A stretch of DNA of 45,944 bases from Endozoicomonas atrinae (GTDB lineage: Bacteria; Pseudomonadota; Gammaproteobacteria; Pseudomonadales; Endozoicomonadaceae): contig NZ_LUKQ02000012.1 of assembly GCF_001647025.1 (NCBI RefSeq), positions 1 through 45,944 of the forward strand, in the 5' to 3' direction. The position numbers and the translations under genes were made by a program. Under the pieces are notes generated by a model. That model made no database searches. It was not told where the DNA came from and saw nothing but the letters and a program-made list of their open reading frames with translations. Positions 8,659 through 18,282 of the stretch are shown piece by piece. Every line of letters starts with the position of its first letter. The first letter of the stretch is position 1.

Positions 8659-8819
8659 ATACCAATTTCACCTTCTAAACATAAACTGCGCAGCCATTTT
8701 GCACAGCTGGCTCTTCGTTGGAACTCCTCGCAATAGCCCCGCTATTACTCGTCATTCCGCCTTGCCCAGCCGTCCAAAATGGCTTGCTCGATATCATATT
8801 TAGAAGGCGGAATTGGTAT
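8659..8819. mobile_element. 161-bp MITE-like palindromic element
   Basis: The ends are inverted repeats: ATACCAATTTCACCTTCTAAA at the left, and ATACCAATTCCGCCTTCTAAA on the reverse complement of the right (18 of 21 match). Inside, CAGCCATTTTG...CAGCTGG pairs with CCAGCCGTCCAAAATGGCTTG, and ATAGCCCCGCTAT forms a small central dyad. There is no coding frame. The termini resemble the element at both window edges (ATACCAATCGCATTTTCTAAA), with ATACCAAT and TTCTAAA at matching spacing. I infer a non-autonomous element moved by a related transposase. No clear target duplication is visible. Confidence 0.75.
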
Positions 8820-9062
8820 TACAACCCCAGGACAGCTACTCAAAACTCACGATTCATGCAAGCACATTGAATAAATAGATCAAAGATACCGGCTCAACAA
8901 ATACCGCAAGATGTTTCGCTATAAAAAAGAGCTGTCCCTGTGAATCACAGAGAAAAACGGTTAAGAAGAAAAGGTGTTCAAGCAGGTATAATTCTGTAGC
9001 GATAGAACTATATGAAATAGAGAATAACTAAAGCGATAAACTCAAAGGCAATAAGCCAGTAA
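8820..9062. other. gap downstream of the M23 peptidase
   Basis: This is AT-rich sequence between the MITE and the M23 peptidase stop codon. I see no gene, no strong hairpin and no terminator. Confidence 0.4.
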
Positions 9063-9998
9063 TTACTTACTGGCTCTATAAATATATCTCGAGGGATCCT
9101 GGGGCTTACCGTTTTTCAAGACCTCAAAATGTACATGAGGACCAGTTGATCGCCCTGAGCTTCCCATTTTGGCAATGGCCTGCCCTCTGGTGACAATATC
9201 ACCGACCTTGACCATGCTTTCATCATTATGGGCATAACGTGTCAGATAGCCATTTCCATGGTTAACCTCGACCAGAAGCCCAAAGCCTGAGCGGGTGCCT
9301 GACCAGACAACAACACCGGCAGCCACTGAAATAATGTCTGAGCCGCGCTTACCCGCAAAGTCCACACCATTATGCCAGGCTGCCTTACCTGTAAACGGGT
9401 CTGTACGACGACCATAACGGGAAGATAGCCAGCCTTTTCTGACAGGCAAGCCGGCCAGAAATGAGTCGTCATGAAGAGTTCTGCTGGAAATAAGATTATC
9501 CAGAAGATCCAGCTGCTCCTCACGGTTATCCATCTGATCAGCCAATTGATCAATAGCATCAATCAGGCTCACCTTGCTATAAGCAGCTTCTGCGTCAGCA
9601 AACTCCTGAGGGCCACCCAGAGCCGGAGCTTCACTGAAGTCAAACTCACCATCATCCAGCTTTGCCTTGTTAGTGAGACGCTCTCCAAGGGCATCAAGTC
9701 GGGTCATACGCCCCTGAAGTTCAGAAAGCCTTAACATCACAGCGTCCAGCTGGTTTTGCGCCTGCTGACGAACAAGACCAAGATCCTGCTGCTGTGTATC
9801 CAGAACCTGTTTCCAGTTTTTTACACCTTCACTGGTTAACATATGCTCCTGATTACTGGTCAACCAGACATACATTGCACCACCACCAATGGCCATGGAT
9901 AGCAAAAAGGCACAGCAAAACAAAACCCCAACCCACTTTCCACTTCCGGAATAAGTTCGGGTTCGAGAATGATCCTGATTAACAACAATAATTTTCAT
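9063..9998 (-). CDS. M23 (LytM-type) metallopeptidase, membrane anchored
   Basis: This 311-aa protein has one N-terminal membrane segment (about 22-46), a coiled coil (about 58-112), and a C-terminal LytM domain. The zinc and catalytic residues are present: His209 and Asp213 in HNGVD, and HVH at 288-290. It is therefore expected to be an active DD-endopeptidase cutting peptidoglycan cross-links in the periplasm, unlike degenerate EnvC/NlpD activators. It lies between lpxC and secA, where Pseudomonas also carries M23-type or hypothetical genes. The start has AAGGG about eight bases upstream. A terminator separates it from lpxC, so it has its own promoter, probably within 9999-10280. Confidence 0.9.
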   Translation of the reverse strand: MKIIVVNQDHSRTRTYSGSGKWVGVLFCCAFLLSMAIGGGAMYVWLTSNQEHMLTSEGVKNWKQVLDTQQQDLGLVRQQAQNQLDAVMLRLSELQGRMTRLDALGERLTNKAKLDDGEFDFSEAPALGGPQEFADAEAAYSKVSLIDAIDQLADQMDNREEQLDLLDNLISSRTLHDDSFLAGLPVRKGWLSSRYGRRTDPFTGKAAWHNGVDFAGKRGSDIISVAAGVVVWSGTRSGFGLLVEVNHGNGYLTRYAHNDESMVKVGDIVTRGQAIAKMGSSGRSTGPHVHFEVLKNGKPQDPSRYIYRASK

Positions 9999-10382
9999 TA
10001 GCAGCCCTTAATGCCAAAACAGCAGCACATCTCCACTATTATATTTTAGGAGTTTTCATAATACAGAACCAGAGGATGGATTTCCCAACGTCTTAAGTTA
10101 CTCTCATCTACGCCCCACCCTGCAGCAAAGAGCCCCCTGATACTGATTTTATCGTTGCAAAACAGTATTTTTTAATACCGTCTATGCTGTTCAGCTCAAT
10201 GTCAAAAAAACAGCACTAATGAACAAAAATATGCACCCAGCAGAAAACAGTTATAAATAAAGGTTTATTACTGACACCCACATAGAAAAAAGGCCACTTC
10301 AAATGTGGCCTAATTCAAGACTAAAAATTGCCAGCCTCGCAAAAATTACGTATCAGATCAGCATTAACTCAACAAGTAGCCA
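9999..10382. other. intergenic stretch between lpxC and M23 peptidase
   Basis: It holds the lpxC terminator (10285-10312) and presumably the M23 peptidase promoter. I see no gene and no obvious -35/-10 pair. Confidence 0.5.
10285..10312 (-). terminator. Rho-independent terminator after lpxC
   Basis: On the minus strand GGCCAC and GTGGCC form a stem around a 7-base loop, with flanking A/T pairs, followed by TTTTTTC. It lies about 70 bases after the lpxC stop and marks the 3' end of the dcw-lpxC block. Confidence 0.9.
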
Positions 10383-11297
10383 TTAGGCAGTTACCGCAAC
10401 AGGCTTCTGATAAGAAATCGGGGAAACCTCAGCGTTCTCGAAAGTCACTATCTCCCATAATTTCTCATTAGCAAGCAACGTTCTAACCAGTTTGTTGTTG
10501 AGCTCATGGCCGGATTTATGGCCAACAAACTGGCCAATCAGGCTATGCCCCAGCAAATAAAGGTCGCCGATGGCATCCAGCATTTTATGCTTAACAAACT
10601 CATCATGATAGCGGAGACCATCTTCATTGAGAATTCGGTAGTCATCGACAACAACCACATTATCCACACTGCCACCCAGAGCCAGATTCTGGGAACGAAG
10701 GTACTCAACATCTCGCATAAAACCGAAAGTACGAGCTCTGCTGACTTCCTTCACAAAAGAGGTACTGGAGAAGTCAATCGACGCTGTTTGAGAACGACTT
10801 TTGAAAACAGGATGATCAAAATCAATGGTGAAACTTACTTTAAAACCATCGTATGGTTTGAAGGTGGCCGTTTTATCCCCATCAGTTACCGTCACATCTT
10901 CTTTGATGCGAATGAACTTCTTAGGCGCGTTCTGCTCCTGAATACCTGCGGACTGTAACAGGAATACAAATGGACCAGCGCTGCCATCCATAATGGGTAC
11001 TTCGTGAGCACTGACTTCAACGTAGGCATTATCAATACCCAGTCCAGCCAGAGCAGAGAGAAGGTGCTCAACGGTGTCAATTCGGATGCCGTCTTTATGC
11101 AAAGACGTGCAAAGCGTCGTCTGCCCGACATTCAGGGCATGCGCTGGAATTTCAACGACGGGATCAAGATCTGTTCTACAGAAAATGATGCCGGTATCTA
11201 CGGGAGCAGGCTTAAGTGTAAGGTAAACCTTTTCACCAGAGTGAAGGCCCACACCCGTAGCACGAATAATATTTTTCAGTGTACGCTGTCTGATCAT
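10383..11297 (-). CDS. lpxC: UDP-3-O-acyl-N-acetylglucosamine deacetylase LpxC
   Basis: LpxC performs the first committed step of lipid A synthesis in the cytoplasm, removing the acetyl group from UDP-3-O-acyl-GlcNAc. The protein is 304 aa, the usual length. Zinc ligands are visible: His78 in VEHLLSAL, and the HKMLDAIGD segment with a second His and an Asp. The catalytic His is in [10 protein letters not shown]. It closes the dcw cluster downstream of ftsZ (about 100-base gap) as in E. coli and Pseudomonas. In E. coli the level of LpxC is set by FtsH proteolysis acting on its C-terminal tail; the tail here ([10 protein letters not shown]) is short and nonpolar. Confidence 0.98.
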   Translation of the reverse strand: MIRQRTLKNIIRATGVGLHSGEKVYLTLKPAPVDTGIIFCRTDLDPVVEIPAHALNVGQTTLCTSLHKDGIRIDTVEHLLSALAGLGIDNAYVEVSAHEVPIMDGSAGPFVFLLQSAGIQEQNAPKKFIRIKEDVTVTDGDKTATFKPYDGFKVSFTIDFDHPVFKSRSQTASIDFSSTSFVKEVSRARTFGFMRDVEYLRSQNLALGGSVDNVVVVDDYRILNEDGLRYHDEFVKHKMLDAIGDLYLLGHSLIGQFVGHKSGHELNNKLVRTLLANEKLWEIVTFENAEVSPISYQKPVAVTA

Positions 11298-11399
11298 GAT
11301 AACGCTGTTCCGCGACCTGTAAGGTCCCTATTATTTGGATGCAACGTCACATTGTAACAAAAGTAACAATTGAGACAAGTTCGCATTTATACGCCCTGA

Positions 11400-12587
11400 T
11401 TAATCCGCCTGACGCCTCAGGAATGCAGGTATATCGAGGTAGTCGACACTATCGCCAGTAGCCACAGCTGCCCGCTTACCTTCTTCCCGCTGTCCCACGT
11501 CCTGTTCCTCCTTCTTTTTATCACGCAAAAGTGGAGAAATGTCCAGCCTGCCATAGTCAGGTGTGCCGTCTTTGTTTTTTGGCGGTGCTTTTTCAACCAC
11601 CTTCAACTGTTCCTTGGAGAATCCACCAGCACCAATACCGGTTGCAACTACAGTAACACGCAGTTCATCCGTTAATTCTGAGTCAATTACAGTACCAATA
11701 ACTACAGTTGCATCATTAGAAGCAAACTGACTTACAACATCGCCAACCTGATTATACTCACCAACCGTAAAGTCAAGACCAGCAGTGATGTTAACCAGAA
11801 CACCCTTAGCGCCCTGAAGATCCACATCTTCCAGCAGTGGGCTGCGGATAGCTTTTTCAGCAGCTTCTGCCGCACGACCACTACCAGTTGCAACCCCGGT
11901 ACCCATCATCGCCATACCCATTTCCGACATCACAGTACGGACATCGGCAAAGTCAACATTAATGAGACCATCACGGGTAATCAGTTCAGAAATACCCTGC
12001 ACCGCGCCCAGCAGAACATCATTAGCTGCACCAAAAGCATTCAGCAGGCTGACATCACTACCAAGTACTGGTAATAACTTTTCATTGGGAATAGTTATCA
12101 GAGAATCCACATGCTCTTGAAGCTCCTTGAGACCTTCTTCAGCAATGGACATTCTGCGCTTGCCTTCAAAGCCGAATGGCTTCGTGACCACGGCTACGGT
12201 CAAAGCTCCTAGCTCACGGGCAACCTGGGCAACAACCGGAGCTGCACCGGTCCCTGTACCACCACCCATGCCCGCGGCAATAAAGACCATATCCGCACCT
12301 TTGAGGAGCTCCGCAATACGCTCCCGGTCTTCCATAGCCGCCTCACGACCAACATTCGGGTTAGCGCCAGCACCAAGCCCTCGCGTGATAGAGGCGCCCA
12401 ACTGCAGGTGCGTATGGGCCTGCATGTGCTGTTTTTTCAGCGCCTGGGCATCGGTATTTGCACAGACAAACTCAACACCTTCCAGCTGACTTTTCAGCAT
12501 GTGACAAACGGCATTACCGCCACCGCCACCGACACCGATAACTTTTATGACCGCTTCCTGCGGTACGTTATCCACCAATTCAAACAT
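11400..12587 (-). CDS. ftsZ: cell division GTPase FtsZ
   Basis: FtsZ is the tubulin homologue that forms the Z-ring. The nucleotide-binding motifs are GVGGGGGNAV near the N-terminus and the tubulin signature GGGTGTGAAPVVA. The T7 synergy loop is NVDFADV. The disordered linker leads to the C-terminal peptide DYLDIPAFLRRQAD, which binds FtsA and ZipA. I set the start at 12587 (MFELVDN, 395 aa, the usual N-terminus) because AAGGAG lies six bases upstream; an ATG at 12593 directly abuts that site and is unlikely to be used. It sits 84 bases after ftsA and 102 bases before lpxC. Confidence 0.98.
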   Translation of the reverse strand: MFELVDNVPQEAVIKVIGVGGGGGNAVCHMLKSQLEGVEFVCANTDAQALKKQHMQAHTHLQLGASITRGLGAGANPNVGREAAMEDRERIAELLKGADMVFIAAGMGGGTGTGAAPVVAQVARELGALTVAVVTKPFGFEGKRRMSIAEEGLKELQEHVDSLITIPNEKLLPVLGSDVSLLNAFGAANDVLLGAVQGISELITRDGLINVDFADVRTVMSEMGMAMMGTGVATGSGRAAEAAEKAIRSPLLEDVDLQGAKGVLVNITAGLDFTVGEYNQVGDVVSQFASNDATVVIGTVIDSELTDELRVTVVATGIGAGGFSKEQLKVVEKAPPKNKDGTPDYGRLDISPLLRDKKKEEQDVGQREEGKRAAVATGDSVDYLDIPAFLRRQAD

Positions 12588-12671
12588 GGCCATCTCCTTT
12601 TTATCACCCTTAATCTAACAAATTCTTACCAATACCGTTACCGAAAACCTGCGCCGTCACAAAACAGGTTC

Positions 12672-13907
12672 TTAAAAGTTCTGAAACCAGCGCTTCATCT
12701 TGTCAATCAGGCCAGCATCCTGAGACTTACTGGCGATTGTTTTTTTCAACCCGTCTTTCTGCATTTTCTGGCCGTAGTGCAATAATCCAACACCCGTCGA
12801 ATAAATAGGATTACTGACGACGTCACTCAACCCTTTCACTAACTGCGGCACACCCAGCCTGACCGGCATATGGAAAATCTCTTCTGCCAGCTCAATGGCA
12901 CCCTCAATCTTGGAAGTACCACCCGTCAGCACTATTCCTGCAGGTATCAGGTCCTCAAAACCACTCCGCCTGATCTCAGCATTAATTAAAGTAAACAACT
13001 CGTCATAACGAGGCTCTACAACCTCTGCCAATGCCTGCCTGGAAAGCTCCCTGGGCGGCCGATCGCCGACACTGGGAACCTTAATGGTTTCATCGGCTCC
13101 AGCCAGCTGAGCCAGAGCACAGGCATATTTAATCTTTATGTCCTCTGCATTTTGCGTAGGTGTTCGCAAGGCCATGGCAATGTCATTGGTCACCTGATCT
13201 CCCGCAATGGGAATCACTGCCGTATGCCGAATAGCACCATCGGTAAAGATGGCAATGTCTGTAGTGCCACCACCGATGTCCACCATACAAACGCCAAGCT
13301 CTTTCTCATCTTCTGAAAGAACCGAATAACTTGAAGCCAGCTGCTCAAGAATAATATCGTCGACTTCCAGGCCGCAGCGACGGATGCAATTCTCAATATT
13401 CTGGGCTGCATTTACCGCACAGGTTACCAGGTGAACCTTGGCTTCCAGTCGAACACCGGACATCCCCTGAGGCTCCTTAATGCCCTCCTGGTTATCAATG
13501 GCATATTCCTGTGGAAGAATATGCAGAATCCGCTGATCCGCCGGGATCGCAACAGCCTGGGCTGCATCAATAACCCGGTCAATATCCGCACCATTCACTT
13601 CACGCTCGCGTATTGCAACAATGCCGTGAGAGTTAAGGCTCTTGATATGATTGCCGGCAATACCTGCATAGACCGAGTGAATCTGACACCCTGCCATCAG
13701 CTCAGCTTCTTCAACCGCTCTCTTAATGGCATGGACCGTAGAGTCAATATTAACGACGACACCACGCTTGAGCCCACGGGAAATATGCGAGCCAATGCCG
13801 ATGACCTCAATATCTCCCTCAGCGTTGAGCTCTCCGACAATAGCCACCACTTTCGAGGTACCTATATCCAACCCAACGATCAATCTTCCATTATCTGCCG
13901 CTGTCAT
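12672..13907 (-). CDS. ftsA: cell division protein FtsA
   Basis: FtsA is the actin-like protein that tethers FtsZ to the membrane and recruits later divisome proteins. The N-terminal phosphate-binding motif is GLDIGTSKVVAIVGE; a second ATP motif is MVDIGGGTTDIAIF. The C-terminus ends in the membrane-binding amphipathic helix GLIDKMKRWFQNF. At 411 aa it is close to the E. coli length (420). It lies between ftsQ (53-base gap) and ftsZ. Confidence 0.98.
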   Translation of the reverse strand: MTAADNGRLIVGLDIGTSKVVAIVGELNAEGDIEVIGIGSHISRGLKRGVVVNIDSTVHAIKRAVEEAELMAGCQIHSVYAGIAGNHIKSLNSHGIVAIREREVNGADIDRVIDAAQAVAIPADQRILHILPQEYAIDNQEGIKEPQGMSGVRLEAKVHLVTCAVNAAQNIENCIRRCGLEVDDIILEQLASSYSVLSEDEKELGVCMVDIGGGTTDIAIFTDGAIRHTAVIPIAGDQVTNDIAMALRTPTQNAEDIKIKYACALAQLAGADETIKVPSVGDRPPRELSRQALAEVVEPRYDELFTLINAEIRRSGFEDLIPAGIVLTGGTSKIEGAIELAEEIFHMPVRLGVPQLVKGLSDVVSNPIYSTGVGLLHYGQKMQKDGLKKTIASKSQDAGLIDKMKRWFQNF

Positions 13908-13960
13908 GGCATCAATCTTCCCAAACTTCTCTATCCATCATAAATCTGAGCCTGCCTGAC

Positions 13961-14776
13961 TTACTTCGACCTCGCTTTAACAAGAGTCTCACTCCAGGCA
14001 ACCGAAGCACCGTTCAAATATCGCAAGTCCACACGTTTTACCTGATTCCAGCGAGACTCCAGCTTTGCATGATAAAGCCGGACAAAACGCTGCAGCCTTT
14101 CCATTCTTCTGTCACGACCAATATTGACCTCAACATGTCCGATGGTAAAGCGCCATGAGCCACTACTACTGCGCTTCAGCATAGTCAGTTTGAGCCCCAT
14201 TGGCCTGAGCAGCTGGCTGATCGCCAGATACTGCTGCATCACCTCAACAGCCATCTCATCAGGACCATCCAGAACCGGCATTGCTGAAAAAGCAGCAATA
14301 TCATCTGGAGCAAACACCTTACCTTCATTACTGATAAGGTGTTTACTGCCCCATCTCGCTACCGGCTGCTGTTCCTCCAGGCTCACCTGGACACTGTCAG
14401 GCCAGTGTCGCCGAACCGAGACGCCCTTAATCCAGGGCATCTCCAGAAGGGCCTGTTGCATGTCGTTCAAATCCAAGGCAAAAAAGCGCTCCTGTAAGTG
14501 AGGATGCAATACTCTCTCTACCTGCTCCCTGGACAAATACTCAAAGCCTGCATGCACTTCCACTCGTGCTATCGGCTGATTCAACCAGTTCATCAACCAT
14601 GGGGTCGAGGCCACCAACCCTGCCAGAAGAAAAAGAGAGACCAACACCTGTAGTACTCTTTTCCACGGCAGCGCTTTCTTTCTTCCTCCACTACCTTGCC
14701 GAGTATCCCTTCGGGAAGCGCCACGCACTTCCGCCGGTCGACTGGCTGAAACAGAAAAAACTGCTCTATCAGACAT
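13961..14776 (-). CDS. ftsQ: cell division protein FtsQ
   Basis: FtsQ is the bitopic divisome protein that binds FtsB and FtsL in the periplasm. The 271-aa sequence has a basic cytoplasmic N-terminus (about 1-38), one membrane segment (about 41-64, VLQVLVSLFLLAGLVASTPWL), a POTRA domain starting near IARVEVHAGFEYLS, and the FtsQ beta domain. Its ATG overlaps the end of ddlB by 8 nt, implying translational coupling. Confidence 0.95.
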   Translation of the reverse strand: MSDRAVFSVSASRPAEVRGASRRDTRQGSGGRKKALPWKRVLQVLVSLFLLAGLVASTPWLMNWLNQPIARVEVHAGFEYLSREQVERVLHPHLQERFFALDLNDMQQALLEMPWIKGVSVRRHWPDSVQVSLEEQQPVARWGSKHLISNEGKVFAPDDIAAFSAMPVLDGPDEMAVEVMQQYLAISQLLRPMGLKLTMLKRSSSGSWRFTIGHVEVNIGRDRRMERLQRFVRLYHAKLESRWNQVKRVDLRYLNGASVAWSETLVKARSK

Positions 14777-15704
14777 CCGCTGTTTTCAATATTTCAATAA
14801 CCAGCTCATCGAAAGATAACCCCGCATCAGCTGCGGCCATAGGCATCAAACTATGATCTGTCATCCCTGGAATAGTATTAACCTCCAGCAGCCAAAATCG
14901 ACCCTGCTGATCCTGCATGAAGTCAACACGCCCCCAGCCTGAACACCCCAGAGCCTCAAATGCTGTCAGAGCAACTGCCTGAAGTTCCTGTTCCTTAACC
15001 GAAGTCAGGCCACAGGGAATTGAGTATCGGGTATTATCCGACAGATACTTGGCTTCGTAATCATAAAACTCACCTTCTGCCTCAATTTTGATGACAGGAA
15101 GCGCCTGCTGATTAAGAATGCCAACAGTAAACTCAGGCCCATCGATAAACGATTCCACCAGAACAGGACCTTTGTGCTCCCCTGCACGCTCGCAGGCAGC
15201 TTCAAGGTCTTCTCTTCGGTCTACCCGCGCCACTCCAACACTGGAGCCTTCCATGCTAGGTTTCACAAAAGCAGGCAGCAGAGACTCCGCATGGCCAAGA
15301 TTATCCACCCCCATTACCAGGGCAAATTCAGGTGTTGGCAGACCAATGGATTGCCACAGCAGTTTGCAACGGTATTTATCCATTGCCAAAGCGGATGCCA
15401 TCACACCACTACCTGGATATGGAATATCCATGGTTTCCAGCAAACCCTGTATCGTTCCGTCTTCTCCCTTCCCACCATGCAACGCAATAAAAGCATAGTC
15501 AGGAGCATACTGCTGGAGCTGCTCAACAACATTTTCGCAGGTATCAATCAGCTGGCACTTCACACCCTGTCGGTTCAACGCCGCATAAATACGCTCACCA
15601 CTGGTTAAACTCACTTCCCTTTCTGCGGAGTTACCACCAAAAAGTACAGCAACCTTGCCAAAAGCCTTTGGATCAAAGTGATCACAACTCCGGTCGTACT
15701 TCAT
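14769..15704 (-). CDS. ddlB: D-alanine--D-alanine ligase
   Basis: Ddl joins two D-Ala with ATP to make the dipeptide added by MurF. It is an ATP-grasp enzyme: N-terminal GKVAVLFGGNSAEREVSL, the substrate-binding HGGKGEDGTIQGLLE, central ATP-binding lobe with VKPSMEGSSVGV, and C-terminal LLEVNTIPGMTDHSLMP with the metal-binding Glu-Val-Asn. I set the start at ATG 15704 (311 aa), which has AAGGG about eight bases upstream; the frame could extend to a TTG at 15728, but that has no binding site. It lies between murC and ftsQ. Confidence 0.96.
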   Translation of the reverse strand: MKYDRSCDHFDPKAFGKVAVLFGGNSAEREVSLTSGERIYAALNRQGVKCQLIDTCENVVEQLQQYAPDYAFIALHGGKGEDGTIQGLLETMDIPYPGSGVMASALAMDKYRCKLLWQSIGLPTPEFALVMGVDNLGHAESLLPAFVKPSMEGSSVGVARVDRREDLEAACERAGEHKGPVLVESFIDGPEFTVGILNQQALPVIKIEAEGEFYDYEAKYLSDNTRYSIPCGLTSVKEQELQAVALTAFEALGCSGWGRVDFMQDQQGRFWLLEVNTIPGMTDHSLMPMAAADAGLSFDELVIEILKTADV

Positions 15705-15737
15705 GCACTGTATCCCTTTTCTATTCAATTCGTAGCT

Positions 15738-17192
15738 TTACTGTTCTGCTGGCAGTGCCAACTCTCCACTGGCAAGCCTGAGAGCCAGTGCGCCAATATC
15801 CCCGGCTCCCTGAGCCAACAGCAAGTCACCATCCTGGAGCACATCCGCCAAAACTGACTCAACTTCTTCAGGACGGGCAATAAATATCGGATCAACCAAT
15901 CCACGCTGCCGGATACTTCGACACAATGAGCGGCTATCCGCACCCGCTATTGGTTCTTCTCCAGCAGGATATACTTCCATTAACAGAAGAACATCAACCC
16001 TGGAAAGAACATCGACAAAATCCTCATACAGGTCTCGGGTTCGAGAGAAACGATGAGGCTGGTAAATCATAACCAGCCGCTTACCATCCCAACCATCACG
16101 AACCGCTTTAATCGTCGCATCCACTTCAGTTGGGTGGTGACCATAGTCATCAACCAGCATCACTTCACCAGCCTGGGTATTAAACTCTCCCAACACTTGG
16201 AAACGCCGACCAACACCATCGAAACGACTCAAGCCCTCTGCAATAACCTGGTCCGGAATGCCTTCATCAGAAGCCGTCGCAAAAGTGGCAAGAGCATTCA
16301 GTACGTTATGGCGCCCCGGAATACCCAGTTCAATAGAAACAGGAGCCTCTTCAGCGTTGCTGCGACGAACCAGATCAAACGAGGTTCTCATTCCCTGCTG
16401 ACAAACATTCACTGCCCGGTAGTCAGCATCTTCACTGAAGCCATAGGTAATCACCTGTCGCTTGATTTCTGGCAACAGTTCTCTAACCACTGGACAGTCG
16501 ATACACACAATAGCCACACCGTAAAAAGGCAAATTGTGCAAGAAATCGATAAACGTCTTTTTCAGCTTGCCAAAGTCACCGTCGTAGGTAGACATATGGT
16601 CAGCATCAATATTGGTGACAATAGAAACCATTGGCTGCAAATGAAGAAAAGAGGCATCAGACTCGTCCGCCTCTGCAACCAGGTAACGGCTCCCGCCTAA
16701 CTTTGCATTAGTACCAGCCGAGTTGAGCCTTCCACCAATCACAAAGGTTGGATCCATGCCACTGAACCCAAGCACCGAAGCAAGCAGACTGGTCGTCGTG
16801 GTCTTGCCATGAGTACCAGCCACCGCAATACCGTGTCGGTAACGCATTAACTCGGCCAACATCTGGGCTCGGGGAACAATGGGCAGCCGACGACTCTCTG
16901 CCTCAGCCACTTCAGGGTTATTTCCGGCAACAGCCGTTGAGGTAACAATAACATCTGCATTGGTAACATTTTCAGCACGATGACCAATAAATACCTCGAT
17001 ACCCAACCCCTCAAGACGCTCAGTGACGGATGATGCACGTATATCCGAGCCAGAGATTTCATAACCCTGATTCAAAAGCACCTCGGCAATGCCGCACATG
17101 CCAGAACCACCAATACCCACAAAATGGATTTTGCGGATTCGCCTCATCTCTGGTACAGCCACAACGGGAATTCGACTCTTTAAATCAGGCAT
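15738..17192 (-). CDS. murC: UDP-N-acetylmuramate--L-alanine ligase MurC
   Basis: MurC adds L-Ala to UDP-MurNAc, the first step of stem-peptide assembly. The N-terminal UDP-binding motif is [18 protein letters not shown] and the ATP-binding loop is [21 protein letters not shown] in the C-terminal domain is family-typical. I place the start at 17192 (484 aa), which overlaps the murG stop by 8 nt and has GGAGG six bases upstream. The frame stays open upstream inside murG, but the extra 33 residues are a shadow of murG. Confidence 0.97.
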   Translation of the reverse strand: MPDLKSRIPVVAVPEMRRIRKIHFVGIGGSGMCGIAEVLLNQGYEISGSDIRASSVTERLEGLGIEVFIGHRAENVTNADVIVTSTAVAGNNPEVAEAESRRLPIVPRAQMLAELMRYRHGIAVAGTHGKTTTTSLLASVLGFSGMDPTFVIGGRLNSAGTNAKLGGSRYLVAEADESDASFLHLQPMVSIVTNIDADHMSTYDGDFGKLKKTFIDFLHNLPFYGVAIVCIDCPVVRELLPEIKRQVITYGFSEDADYRAVNVCQQGMRTSFDLVRRSNAEEAPVSIELGIPGRHNVLNALATFATASDEGIPDQVIAEGLSRFDGVGRRFQVLGEFNTQAGEVMLVDDYGHHPTEVDATIKAVRDGWDGKRLVMIYQPHRFSRTRDLYEDFVDVLSRVDVLLLMEVYPAGEEPIAGADSRSLCRSIRQRGLVDPIFIARPEEVESVLADVLQDGDLLLAQGAGDIGALALRLASGELALPAEQ

Positions 17193-18282
17193 AAGAGACC
17201 TCCTGGCCAGCCGCTTCGAGACAGTGCCTAACCACGTCACTTGTCGCCTGTGGTAAGCCTGCTGTTTTTGCTGATGAGGCCATTCGTTCAAGCTGGTCAG
17301 GATTGTCTGCCAGCTCCAGAATCATTTTTGTCAAACCGTCCACGTCCAAATCTTTTTGCTGAACCATCAGGGCTGCGCCTCTGTCCACAAGGTAATGCCC
17401 ATTAACTGTCTGATGATCATCCACTGCAAAGGGGAAAGGCACCAGAATTCCAGGTTTTCCTGCCGCTGCCAGTTCTGCGATGGTTAATGCACCGGAACGG
17501 CAGAGTACCAGATCCGCCCACTCATAAGCCTGAGCCATATCATCAATAAACGGCTCTACTCGACCAGCAACCGCATTCTGCTCGTAATCTGCACGGCACT
17601 GCTCAAAGGTTCCCTTACCTGTCTGATGCCAGACTTCAATCTGGTCACCACAGTTTTTCAGAACCCGGGGAATCATCTGGTTAATTGCCATGGCTCCCCG
17701 GCTCCCGCCCACTACCAGTAGCCGTAAGGGAGAGTGAGGTGCATTACCAGAAACTGCTGCAATCTCCGGACGTACCGGATTCCCTGTCAGCATAACTTTC
17801 CTGGCGATGTCTGAAGAAAGCCCCTCAAAGGTTCCCGGAAACGCTTCGAGCACACGGGTAGCAATCCTGGCCAGCAACTTATTGGTCAGACCGGCAACCG
17901 CATTCTGTTCATGAACCACCAATGGAACACCAAGCAATCTGGCAGCCACACCACCCGGCCCCGTTACATAACCACCCATGCCAACAACACAAACCGGCTT
18001 GTGTTCTCTGAGAACTCGAACCGCTTTTAATAATGAAACAGCCAGACGCCAAGGGGCTTTCAACAGAAAGCTCAACCCTTTTCCCCGCAGGCCAGTGACC
18101 GGAATGAAGCTGATATCAATGCCGTGTCTGGGCACAAGCTCAGCTTCCATACTTCCGGGAGTACCCAGCCAATGAACACGGTAACCCTGTTTAATCAGCC
18201 CCTTGGCTGTAGCAAGTCCCGGAAAAATATGTCCACCGGTACCGCCCGCCATAATAATCACCAGAGGTGCCTGCTCAGCCAT
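17185..18282 (-). CDS. murG: lipid II synthase glycosyltransferase MurG
   Basis: MurG transfers GlcNAc from UDP-GlcNAc to lipid I on the inner face of the inner membrane, making lipid II. It is a GT-B enzyme: the N-terminal glycine loop is [14 protein letters not shown], the second is [12 protein letters not shown], and the C-terminal donor site includes [10 protein letters not shown] and [17 protein letters not shown]. The start at 18282 (365 aa) has GGAGGT seven bases upstream and overlaps the ftsW stop by 8 nt. An open frame continues upstream to 18339 but lies in ftsW. Coupled to ftsW and murC. Confidence 0.97.
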   Translation of the reverse strand: MAEQAPLVIIMAGGTGGHIFPGLATAKGLIKQGYRVHWLGTPGSMEAELVPRHGIDISFIPVTGLRGKGLSFLLKAPWRLAVSLLKAVRVLREHKPVCVVGMGGYVTGPGGVAARLLGVPLVVHEQNAVAGLTNKLLARIATRVLEAFPGTFEGLSSDIARKVMLTGNPVRPEIAAVSGNAPHSPLRLLVVGGSRGAMAINQMIPRVLKNCGDQIEVWHQTGKGTFEQCRADYEQNAVAGRVEPFIDDMAQAYEWADLVLCRSGALTIAELAAAGKPGILVPFPFAVDDHQTVNGHYLVDRGAALMVQQKDLDVDGLTKMILELADNPDQLERMASSAKTAGLPQATSDVVRHCLEAAGQEVSYA

